Shown: in pieces, positions 46,601-56,983 of the stretch
Position numbering within the stretch: position 1 is the first letter of the stretch
Layout of the letters: every line of letters starts with the position of its first letter
Notes under the pieces: model-generated
What the model saw: only the letters and a program-made list of their open reading frames with translations
Databases searched by the model: none
What the model was told of the DNA's origin: nothing
Translations under genes and position numbers: made by a program
NCBI GenBank assembly: GCA_016081115.2
Contig: JABTTQ020002172.1
Span: 124,001-188,000, forward strand
DNA: 64,000 nt
Source of the DNA: Rehmannia glutinosa
Lineage: Eukaryota; Streptophyta; Magnoliopsida; Lamiales; Orobanchaceae
Direction: 5' to 3'

Positions 46601-48042
46601 TATGATACGGAGGTTGTCCATGCAATTCTCTTCATCAAGAGCTTGTCGAGCAGTGGTAATTCTTAGGAATTGCATTAACTCCTCTTCCTATTCTATAAAC
46701 TCAGGGCGTTCGAACTGCACCCTGGAGTTGCTTAGCTTCCATGCCCTCCATTTGCGTAGACGGCGCTGGATGTCTGGATATACGGGTGAGTAAATGATGC
46801 AGACATCATCATCATCATCTTGTTCTTGTCCTTCCTTTTCGGGAATAGAAGGTAGCATACTCTGCTGCTCTTCACCTTCAGCAGCATCTGGGGCGGGTGG
46901 AGACACAACTCTTTCAGCAGGGGATTCTGCTGTCTCCGCTGCTTCTTCCTCCTCAGTTGTTTTGTCCACAGCTGGGTCTTCTAAGCACCTCTGCTGATCA
47001 CCTTCAGCAGACTTGGTTGTTTCGTCAATGATTTCTGGAGACTGCACTTCCTCAGCAGTCTCGGGGTTTCTCGATTGAGTTGCGGGACTCGATTGTCTTC
47101 TCACGCTCTGAAAGCTTGGAGATTCTCTTTCTTCTTTTTGTCCTTACCAGAGGAATTTCTGGTTCGGATTCCTCTTCTTTAGGTGCCGTGGTGGCAGGGG
47201 TCGGAGCATCTTTCTTGGTTGGAGGAGCTGCCTTTCTTGGCTTGGCAGTCCTCTTCTTTCTGATGGCCGGAGAAGGTATTTGGGCTTCCTTCTCCGCCTA
47301 GGCTGCGTGGGCAGGAGACACGGCTGCTCAGGTAGGTGATTCTGCTGTGGGGGAAGGGGCGTCCTTGTTCTTTGCTGCAGGGGCAGCTTTCTTCTTGGGA
47401 GGGGAAGCAACAGCTGTTTTCTCGGGGTCAGCTGATTCCCCCTCACTTGTATCCGCCCTCTTCTCATGGGCTCTCTTCTGGGCTCCAGAAAGGTTACCTC
47501 TGAACATTCTCTTGTTTACAAGGAAGGGCTTTCCATGTTGAAGGGGAATACCCTTCACTTCCATTAAATGCCCAATCACTAGGTCATAGCCAAGTGATCC
47601 TCCAAAGGATCCATCCTCCTTGAATGATTTATTCGCAACGTTCTGGCAGAGTCTGCTGTTTACGAACTTAGCCCAGTTAACTTTCTTTCCTTTCATGATC
47701 GCAGCCATGACAATCAGCTTAGTCTTTGACAGTTGATTCAAGCTGCCAAACTTCATATCCACGCATTTTGAGATGACATCCATCAGCTTGTGATAGTCGT
47801 CCTTCAGCAATTTCTTGTCAACTGTGTAGACCACCTTCGCAGTAGAACTGCGCCACCTCTTCCAGGTAGGTGTGCGAGTACTCCAGCGTAAGAAAAGGTT
47901 TTAGATCGGCCTTTTCCAGCATATCAGCTATCTTCTTCATTAGGCTCACATCGGAACCCTGCTTCACCATTCCTTCAAAATCCACAGTCGAACCAGAGTG
48001 GATTTGCTTCGATAGCTTAACGAAATCAATCTTTGGTGCCAT
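43680..48042 (-). pseudogene. ORF3 of Copia copy D, best C-terminal half
   Basis: The start MAPKIDFVKLSKQIHSG is at 48042. About 200 bp are deleted after EEVAQFY (near 47845), joining directly to VYTVDKKLLKDD. The N-terminal domain then continues (WAKFVNSRLCQNV, YDLVIGHLMEVKGIPL). The Pro/Lys/Ala linker, acidic middle (VYPDIQRRLRKWRAWKLS near 46750) and VET repeats (45950-45730) follow with frameshifts. The last 432 codons (44978-43680) are open. They hold a coiled coil, FPGVPLSFDDAKKGEEEYL, Lys/Glu repeats, TPRGGGRSGEGRSFQP, IEYVDPGKKGRIYWAGYDE and a very charged helical tail, with a stop at 43680. No signal peptide or membrane segment is seen. Function unknown. Confidence 0.83.
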
Positions 48043-48597
48043 TTTTAGAAGTTTCTACCGATTAAATCTTGATGGACTTGCTTGAGAACGTGTAGGGTTT
48101 TCGAGAGAAAAGAACTTGCTTTCGTATGTTTGAAGATGAACAGTTTTTAAGTGTGAGAGAGAAAACTGAAAGAATGAGTATATAAGGTTTATGAAAGGAC
48201 GTGTTTTCGGTTTTTGAATTTTGATCAAGATCAACGGCTCAGGTTTAGCACGTCACAATGCATTTAATTGCTCTCATTTAATGCGGCAACATTTATATCC
48301 AATCATATGCTTACTATGCAGCTTTTGACTGTACCCATCATTATTACGCTGACGTCATCCTTAAAAACATTCCCGCTCATTAAAAACGACTGCGTTTTTG
48401 TCACTTAGCTCATAAATGACTCAGCTTACCACACAAATGACTCAACTCTTCTTCTCTCCTTTCGTATAGTGACTCAGCTGTCAGCTAACTCGATACAGCT
48501 AACTTTCCGATACAGTTGATTCACTTGGTTGATTCATGAGACTTGTTCTATTTTCATCTTTTCACGTTCCATCTTTTCTCATTGAGTCTTCTGAATG
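48043..48597 (-). promoter_or_regulatory. Pol-ORF3 spacer, putative internal promoter (copy D)
   Basis: On the minus strand it has TGACGTCA at 48350-48357 and CCAAT/TATAAAT-type sequence near 48290-48305. TATATA lies at 48178-48184, followed by CT-rich sequence (TTTCTCTCTCACAC, near 48150) and the ORF3 ATG about 140 bp after the TATA. The CGCAGTCGTTTTTAATGAGC block (near 48372-48394) matches the other copies. Confidence 0.62.
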
Positions 48598-51500
48598 TCA
48601 ACTCAGCTCAATTAATCCTAGCTCATGCTTAAGCTCTTCAAATCTTGATTCACATAGAGGTTTGGTGAATATGTCAGCTAACTGTTTATCAGTTGAGATG
48701 TATTCCGAAGTGATGTATTTCTTTTCAACATGATCTCTTATAAAATGATATCTGACATCAATGTGCTTTGTTCTTGAATGCAACACAGGATTCTGAGTGA
48801 TTGCAATAGCACTTGTGTGATCACACATAATTGGAATCTCTTTTTCTTCAATTTCATAGTCCCTCAGATGTTGTCTCATCCATAAGACTTGGGCACAACA
48901 ACTGCCCGCAGCTATGTACTCTGCTTCAGCTGTGGATGTGGCTATTGAGTTTTGCTTCTTGCTAAACCAGGAAACCAATCTGTTTCCAAGCATTTGACAA
49001 GTTCCTGAAGTACTCTTCCTGTCAACTCTACTTCCAGCGTAGTCAGAGTCTGAGTAACCAATAAGCTTGAATCCACCTTCATTTGGATACCATAAACCAA
49101 CTTCTTGGCATCCCTTCAAATATCTTAGGATTCTCTTAGTTGCAGTCATATGGCTTTCTTTTGGTGCAGATTGAAATCTTGCATACACACCTACTGCAAA
49201 GGTGATGACTGGCCTGCTTGCTGTTAGATAGAGCAGTGATCCAATAAGTGCTCTGTATCTTGTTTAATCTACAGCTTTACCATTTGCATCCATGTCCATC
49301 TTGATTGATGTATTCATTGGTATTTTTCACAGAAGACTTCTCTTCCATACCAAATTTCTTCATTAAATCTCGGGTGTACTTTGTTTAACTTATGAAGGTT
49401 CCATCCTTCAGCTGTTTAACTTGAAGTCCTAAGAATAATCTCAGTTCTCCCATCATGCTCATTTCAAATTTGCCTTGCATGAGGTTTGAAAACTTATCGC
49501 ACAGCTCTTTGTTTGTGGATACAAAAATGATGTCATCCACATATATTTGAACAAGCAGTATACTATCTCCATCTTTAATTCTTAAGAGTGTTCTGTCCAC
49601 TTTGCCTTTGGTGAATCCATTGTCAGTTAGAAATTGAGACAATGTGTCATACCATGCTCTAGGTGCTTGTTTCAATCCATATAGAGCTTTCTGGAGCTTG
49701 TACACCTTATTTCCAAGAGTCTTCTGCTCAAAGCCTGGAGGTTGCTCAACATAGACTTCTTCTTCCAACAATCCATTTAAAAATGAACTTTTCACATCCA
49801 TTTGATATACAATGACGTTTTTGTGTGCAGCATAGGCAAAAAACATCCTTATTGTTTCTAGTCTTGCAACAGGAGCAAATGTTTCATCAAAATCTATTCC
49901 CTATTCTTGGCAATACCCTTTGGCTACCAATCTTGCTTTGTTTCTTACCGCAGATCATTCTTCATTCATCTTGTTTCTGAAAACCCATTTTGTGCCAATA
50001 ACATTTTGATGGGTTGGTCTTTGCACCAATTCCCATACTTTGTTTCTTTCAAACTGATTCAGCTCTTCTAGCATGGCTTGAATCCAATGTGTGTCTTCCA
50101 ATGCTTGGGACACATCTTTTGGCTCTATTTGGGAAATAAAACAAGTGAACATTACTTCTTGTTGAGCTCTGGATTTGGTTCTTACTCCATCTCTCACATC
50201 TCCACTGACTAGCTCTCGGTGGATGGTCTCTCGGCCATCTCACAACAAGGTTGAAGTAAATCACTGGTTCGATCGTCTTGCGCCATTGTGTTGTCTTGAG
50301 CGGTTCTTTCATTATCATTCACCGCAGATTTTCTAGTTGTCTTTGAGACTCAAAATTGTCTCATCTTCATCTTGATTGATTGCTCCAGCTTCAGCTTCAA
50401 CATAGGGACTCTTCTGCATCAGCTAACTCTTCAATATCTTCTCCATTCACATTGGGTTCATCAAAAACCACATGAATAGATTCTTATGTGACCATAGTCC
50501 TCTTGTTCAAGACTCTATAGGCTTTACTTTGTTTGAGTATCCCAAGAAGATACATTCATCGCCTTTAGCATCAAAAGCCTTTAGATTGTCTTTGCCATTG
50601 TTGTGGATGAAGCATTTACATCCAAATATTCTAAAGTACCCAACATTTGGCTTTCTCCCTGTCCATATTTCATAGGGAGTCTTTGTCAGCTGTCTATTAA
50701 TCATGCATCTATTTTGAGTATAACATGCGGTGTTTATGGCTTGACCAAAATCTTTTAGCGATCCGACTTTAGCTAACATGCTCCTTGCAGCTTCCTTGAG
50801 AGTTATGTTTCTTCTTTCTGCTACTCCATTCTGCTGTGGAGTCCTTGCTGCAGATAATTCATGAGCAATACCATTTTCAACATAATACTGAGTTATTATC
50901 CCATTGACAAACTCAGTTCCTCTATCAGACCTTATCTTTATAATGGTTTGACTTTTCTCATTTTGAACTCTGCTCATCAGCTGAGGTAACTTCTGCAAGG
51001 TTTCTTTCTTTTTGCACATAAAGATTGTCCATGTGTATCTTGAATAATCATCCACCACTACTAAAGTGTATTTCTTTCCACTTATAATGGCTGGTTCTAC
51101 AGGACCAAATAAATCCATATGCAAGAGATGTAATATCCTCGTTGAAGATGGACTAGACTTCTCTTTGAATGATGATTTGATCTGCTTTCCCATCTGGCAT
51201 GCATCACAAACATTTTCCTTCTTGTACATCGAGTCCGCGGATCCTTCTACAAGATGACTCCTTGCAAGCTTGTTGACTATCTTGAAGTTCAGATGACTCA
51301 GCTTCTTGTGCCACAGCCAACTTGATTCGGATGTACTCTTCGCTAACAAACAAGTGCTTGGTGTGGCAGTCGACCAGTCTACACATACATGTTCTTTTGT
51401 CTGGATCCTTGCAACACTATTTCATTTGATTCAGTATCTTTAATTTGGCACACACCCATATTGAATCCAACATTATAGCTCTTGTCACGAGTTGGTCGAT

Positions 51501-51738
51501 GCTTAGTGAGGTTGAAGTTGAGGCCTTCAACATATGCAACATCTGTGATTTCTAATCCATTTTTCTTGATGGATCCAGTGCCTCCAATTTCCCCTGGAGC
51601 TTCATTTCCTCCAAATATGACTTTTGCGCCTCTAATCTCCTTGAATTTTGAAAAAAAATTCTTGTTTCCTATCATGTGTCTGGAACAGCCACTATCCATG
51701 TACCAGTCCTTGGCACTCTTTGTTCCTTGAACTCGCAA
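48598..51738 (-). pseudogene. Copia pol of copy D: PR, IN, RT, RNase H
   Basis: Protease starts after the double stop, with catalytic WYMDSGCSRHMIG (near 51695) and a Gly-rich FGGNEAPGEIGGTGSI stretch. Integrase is open for 280 codons (51349-50507): HKKLSHLNF, CDACQMGK, VVVDDYSRYTW, IRSDRGTEF, TPQQNGVAERRN. The linker at 50200-50480 is broken. RT is open at 50197-49955 and 49846-49385 with QMDVKSSFLNGLLEEEVYVE and YVDD near 49545. RNase H is open for 196 codons (49188-48598), with RVDRKSTSGTCQML and STAEAEYIAAG, to its stop. Only about five breaks in all, so copy D has the best-preserved pol here. Confidence 0.92.
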
Positions 51739-51747
51739 TCAAGGAAA

Positions 51748-54073
51748 TTAGTTTTTAGGTACCCATGCTTGTTGGGTCCTATGGGGTTAGTGCTGTAAGA
51801 TGATCCAACAAACCTATAGCCAAATGACTTGACTCTAAGTGGTTGCCATCTATCTGTGCCATAATCATAACTCACTTTGGAAAATTGCTTGGGGGCTTTA
51901 GGTTCATACAGCTGTCTCTTTTGTCTATATGTCAGTGTGTGTGTTTTAGCAATTGCCTTCTTTTTGTAGTTGTGATATTTCTTAGTGTAGTGACTAGGTG
52001 CATATGTGTGCTGATGATAGCTCTTTTGCCTTTGGAAATGACCTTTGATGAGCTCTTGGTCTTTGCCATTTTGGCTTGTATTCCATAGGTCTTTGTTGAT
52101 ATGTCACATTATTCCAATCAGCTTGGCTTGGATAGTTTCTACCATTCCATCATATGTGTTTCTTTGATAAAACTTCTGGGTTTTTGGTAGCTCTGTTTAT
52201 TCTTTTGCGAGTACTTCCTATTTGGAGTTTTTGAGGAACTCTGTTGGATTTCTTCTCACCGCCCTCTAAAGCATACTCATTTGGTCGTTTTCCTTTTCCA
52301 TTATATCCAAGGCCCGGTTTGTTTGTGATTGTGCTTTGAGTGAATGTGGGTGCAATATTTGGTGTCTTGGATTTTTGAGATGCTTCATTACTTGAAGATC
52401 CTTTTTCCAAAATCACTCTAGGAGTTTGATTTTGTGTACAAAGGAATTGAATCTATGCCGTTTTATCTCCACATTCTTTTTGGCTCATAATAAGGTCAAC
52501 CAATGATTTAGATGCCTTTGTAAATGATGCAATCACATTTTTGAGATCATTTTCCTTTTTCTATAGCAGATTATCTCTGCTTTATTAGTTTAGCATTCTC
52601 CGCCTTGACTCTCTGTTCTCATCGGCTATGTGACTTAGAGTACTCGGCTCCTTAGTCATTTGTGAGTTTTGGCTTTGAAATTTGTTTTCCTCGTTTAATA
52701 GTGTGTGTGAGGATTTAATGTGCTCAAAGTCTTTCATCATTTTGCCTAATGAATCATAAAGATCGGTGGGTGATGAAGTGTGTGTGTCACAATCACCATC
52801 ACTAGAACGAGTGAGATGAGTTAGAGTGTACCTCATCTTCTTGGTCGTTGATCTTGTTCTTTAGCCATTAGACGAGATCATTGCTTCTTCTTAGAATCAC
52901 TTGAGTAGTCATCTTCACTACTCTCTCGAGTCCGCTTCTTTAGACTTAGTTGTCTCGTGATCTCTCGCAACCAACATAGCCTTTTTTTTTTCTGTCTTCT
53001 TTCTCTCAAGACTCTTCTTTCTTCTTCATTCTGTATTTATTGACTCATGGATATGGGGATCAATAGCAAAGTGTCCTGGTTGTCTACTGAGTTCCAACAC
53101 GGGTTCTCGGCTCTTTGATCACTCTTTACGTTATTGGGTTATCGCTCTCGATATTCAACCTTTTGATGCTCAGCTCTCTTGGGTGGCCTATCTTCCTTGA
53201 TTTGGACGGAGTTGAATGTCTCCTGGAGGATTCACCCTTGTTTCTTTTATAGTTCTTGTTGAAGAAATTGTTGAATCTTTTAACCATCAGGGCAATTTCC
53301 TCATGGTCAATGGCTTCCTTGACCTCAGCTCTCTTCCGATCCTTGACTATAAGTGCAGCTGTTTTGGGTACAGCTGTCTCCTCTTGATCTTTTCTTCTCA
53401 GCTCAAATTCATAGGCTTTGAGGTCTGAGAATAGCTCATGATTGGATGTTGTTGTGAGGTTCATTGAATGTCTCAAAGCCATGACCTTTATTTCCCATTC
53501 AGCTGGGAGGCTTCTCAAAATCTTCATACACATTTCCTTATGTTTATATTCTTTCCCAAGTGCTAATAATTCATTTGTAATTTCAGTGAATCGAGCATCC
53601 AGCTGATCCAAAGTTTCACCTGCAAGCATTTTAAAATTTTCAAATTTCTGTACAGCAACGGACAATTTGTTTTCTTTAATTTGATCAGATCCACCACAAA
53701 TTAAAGTTAATTTATCCCAGATGTGTTTTGCAGTTTGGCAAGATTTGACTTTGTTGAACATTGCTTTGTCCAAGGTTTTGTAAAGTATGTCATTGGCCAC
53801 ATTGTCCAAGTTGTATCTTTTACTGTCCTCGTTTGTCCATTCAGTCCTTGGTTTCTCAACCAGGGGTGGTCTTGCTTCAGCAGCAGCTTCTTCTCCTTCA
53901 GCTACAGCTGCTCTCCGTACGGCTGTGTTCACTTTCAGTATTTGCAGTGGCCCATCCTCTATCACTATCCACATTTCATCATGTAAAGCAGATAGATGAG
54001 CCTGCGTATGAATTTTCTAGTCATCAAATTCCTCAATAGTGAAGATAGGGATGCGTGTCAAATTTGCTTCCAT
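51748..54073 (-). pseudogene. gag of copy D
   Basis: The ATG at 54073 opens as in copy B (MEANLTRIP). A TAG about 20 codons in stands where copy B has tryptophan (FDDWKI). The next 282 codons are open (53974-53126), covering the capsid-like region (YKTLDKAMFNKVKSCQ, DQLDARFTEITNELLAL) and a basic stretch (KNYKRNKGESSRRHS). The zinc-knuckle region (about 53100-53040) is broken. The coiled-coil part follows at 52836-52585. The end reads AWVPKN and the TAA at 51748-51750. The section 52550-53170 has many CAG/CTG to CG-type differences from copy F. Confidence 0.88.
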
Positions 54074-54189
54074 GATAATAACTTTGCTGAATAAAAGAGA
54101 TGATTTTTGAAAGAGCAAGTGTTAAAAACTTCTTTGAAAGATTGGAGATCTAGTTCAGTAACCAGTGCGGAAGGCTCAATGAACCAACC

Positions 54190-54201
54190 GCTCTGATACC
54201 A
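54190..54201 (-). other. Primer-binding site, copy D (initiator Met tRNA)
   Basis: The minus strand reads TGGTATCAGAGC exactly, two bases from the LTR end TACA. Confidence 0.95.
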
Positions 54202-54203
54202 CT

Positions 54204-55650
54204 TGTAGGTCCCAAGGGGTGTTAGTAAAGTTTAGAAGGGGGGTTGAATAAACCACACCAACTTTTCGATTTTAGTCCTTTTAAAATATTACGGAGTTAA
54301 TTACACAGCTAAGTCCTTGAGGGACAACTAAGTTAGTTAATCATCAGAGTTAGCCACTCAACAGACTCGATAGAGCTATTGATAGAATAACTCAGCTGTT
54401 TAGACTAAACCTTAACTTGGTTGTGATGAGTTTTTCAGCGGAAGACTTAACACCCTTGAATTTGGTTTAACTTTGTTTTAACACTTGGTTTTAGCACTTT
54501 GTTAATTATCAGTTGGATAGCAAATTATCAGCAGATATAAAGTATGTGTGCAGGAATGTAAATATGCTAAAATGTAAATGACACAAGTAAATTTTATAGA
54601 GGTTCGAAGATGGGGTAATTCTTCTACTCCTCTCTTCTCCAACTCCTGGAGGAATCCACTAAGTAATGATCAGAGTACAAAGTGGTTATCGGTCCAGAGA
54701 CAAGTCTTGATCACGCAGTGACTTGCTCCTTGGACTCGATCGGGAGATGCCTTGGTCACACAAAGTGGCTTCAACGTCCAACTCAGCTTCTTCACAGGGC
54801 GGCTGCCTTGCTACTTCAGCTTGCTTTCTCAAGCTTCTTGGATTTTATCACGAAGCCCTCCAATAACTTGAGATTGGTTCGACCTTGAACCTTCCTACAA
54901 TCCTCCTTGGAAAGTAGACCCCTTTTGATTCTTCAAAAGTTTCCTCTTCAACAGTTTGAAGTTGTTTGTCCTTCACAGCTTGGTGTTGGATCGATTTCCT
55001 TCGAGATTTAGGCTTGAGGATTTTGCTTGAATAACTTGAGAATATTTTGCAGGTTACAGTTTGGATATCGCTTGATTTCTCAGGTGTGCTAGGTTCAGGT
55101 AACCTTTTCTCAATGTGATTCCTCAGCCTTTTATAGTGAACTTTTCAAAAATCTGCCCATTGAAGAGATAGGCTGATTTTCAAAACTCACTTGTGTTTGT
55201 TGGCTTGTCTTGTCGCAGTCCTTGATGTTGACATTTCCTCGTATTTAATGTCTTGCAGCATTGCAGCGTCTTTGACACTTGGTGCAGTGCTTCCCATTGG
55301 TTTGTTCCTTTTGCACACAACTGGAACTAACACTTTATCTCTAACAACTTTAACATGTTACTATTCGGTAACATTCTTGACTTTTATCAAATGATCTCGT
55401 TCAGCTTGTCTTGACTTGATCATCAGATCTTTTATTCCCAGGTGACTTTGAGTTAGCTTACAATCAATGGATGACTCATCCGTCACTTCAACTTGAGACT
55501 TGGCTTCTTGAGTTGACTTGATGACTCTTCATACAAATTGTTTCAGCCCAATACTCCTTTAGTCGAGTCTTTGATCTTCTTTCTTGGCCATACTCAGTTG
55601 TTCCTCAGCAGAGTCTTCACTTCAGTCTTCAGTTGACTTCTTGTATTCCC
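54204..55650 (-). repeat. 5' LTR of copy D, outer end missing
   Basis: Matches 41826 to about 43270 closely. The TATA box (TATAAAAGG on the minus strand) is at 55127-55135. The last part of the match is CAGTTGACTTCTTGTATTCC. Then the sequence changes to ORF3 of copy F instead of running on to TTTCCCAACA. About 130-150 bp of U3 are gone. Confidence 0.9.
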
Positions 55651-56425
55651 CCTCACCGTATCGCCTTTCGCATGAGCCTTCTTCTCGGGTCTTTGAGAGG
55701 TTGGGCCTTGAACATCTTCTTATTGACATGGAAGGGCTTGTCATGGCGAGAGCAATACCCTTCACCTCCATTAGATGGCCAATCACCACCCATAACCCAA
55801 GGAACAACCAAAAGACCCATCCTCCTTGTAGGTCTTGTTCAGCACATTCTGGTAAATCCATTTGAACACAAACTTATTGATTGACTTTCTTCTCTTGCAT
55901 GATCGCAGCCATCACGATCAGCTTAGTCTTGGACAGTTGATTGAAGCTTCCAAACTTCATGTCCACAAATTTGGAGACTACGTCCATCAGCTTATGGTTG
56001 TCATCCTTCAAAGATTCTTTCTTAGTTGTATACACAACCTTCGCAGCACACTCCGGCTTGGCAACTTCTTTCCAAGCAGCAGCTAAGTCGACATCCTTCT
56101 CAGCGATGTCCTTCAATCCCTCCGCGGGCAGGAAGCGGTGCTCAGTAAGGTCTTTTGCATTGAGTTTGATGACCTTCTTGTGGACGGAAGACCTGATTTC
56201 ATCGTCTAGCACCTCTGCATTCACATAGAACATGGCTACCTCTTCAAGGTACGTATGTGTGAACTGTATCCTCAGAAAGTCCTTCAGGCTGGACTTCTCT
56301 AATTTTTCAGCTATCTTCTTGACCAGGGTTTCATCGACACCCTGTTTGATCATTCCTTCAAAATCCATAGAAGAACCAGTGTGGATTTGCTTGGAGAGCT
56401 TTGCGAAATCATGAGTTTGAGCTAT
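55651..56425 (-). pseudogene. ORF3 N-terminal fragment of copy F, start codon lost
   Basis: By alignment the start codon falls at 56425-56423, where the sequence reads ATA instead of ATG. The following codons give AQTHDFAKLSKQIHTGSSMD, as in the other copies. The domain is open from there to 55874 (FTHTYLEEVAMFYVNAEVLD, HRFLPAEGLKDIAEKDVDL, KLMDVVSKFVDMKFGSFNQL). An unrelated in-frame extension runs upstream to 56620 and should not be taken as coding. After 55870 frameshifts occur. The homology ends at about 55650. Confidence 0.85.
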
Positions 56426-56983
56426 TTTTCCGAAGATTTCACCGATTAAAATGATAGAAAACTTGTTTGAAAGAACTAGGGTTTGCACTTGGTTACAGAG
56501 AAAATGATTTTCCTTGCTTGAAGATGAATAGTTCGCGTGAGGAGAGAGAAAGATGAAGTTTCGTATATAAGGAACGTGAAAGGACGTCCTTCGGAATTTG
56601 AAATTTTTGACCGAGATCAACGGTCGAGATTAGAGCTTCAAAACCGTATTTAACTCCCCGCATTAAATGCAGCAGCATTTATATCCAATCATATGGTTTA
56701 ATGTGCAGCTTTTACTGTGACAACCATTATTACGTTGATGTCATCCTTAAAAAAATTTCCGCTTAATTAAAATGACTGCGTTTTTGTCACTTAGCTCATA
56801 AATGATTCATCTTATATCCAAAGTGACTTAGCTCTGCTTCTCTCTTCTCATGATGTAACTCAGTTGTCAGCTAACTCGATACAGCTGACTTCCCAACAGG
56901 GTTGTTTCACTTTGCTGAAATGTGAAACTTGTTCTTTTTCAATTTTCATCTTCTATCTCTGTTGATTGAGTCTTCTGAGTTTC
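56426..56983 (-). promoter_or_regulatory. Pol-ORF3 spacer, putative internal promoter (copy F)
   Basis: On the minus strand TGACATCA (56736-56743) stands at the place of TGACGTCA, a one-base change expected from CpG decay. TATATAC (TTATATAC on the minus strand) is at 56564-56570 and the ORF3 start position is about 140 bp further. Other conserved blocks are as in copies C and D. Confidence 0.58.

Larger units (their letters stand above)
41826..55650 (-). mobile_element. Copia copy D (SIRE-like, with ORF3)
   Basis: Minus-strand copy with a complete 3' LTR, polypurine tract, ORF3, spacer, pol, gag, primer site and a 5' LTR lacking roughly its outer 130-150 bp. Its left end (TGTAGGTCC) sits cleanly in copy C's integrase. 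Its right end joins copy F's ORF3 within a short TTCCC match. The LTRs are about 95% alike by eye in the stretches compared, so it is younger than B. The full original length would be about 14 kb. Confidence 0.92.

Noticed and set aside
55874..56620. Open frame of 248 codons apparently starting at 56620
   Set aside because: Only the part after 56425 matches ORF3. The first about 65 codons run through the conserved non-coding spacer and have no counterpart in other copies.
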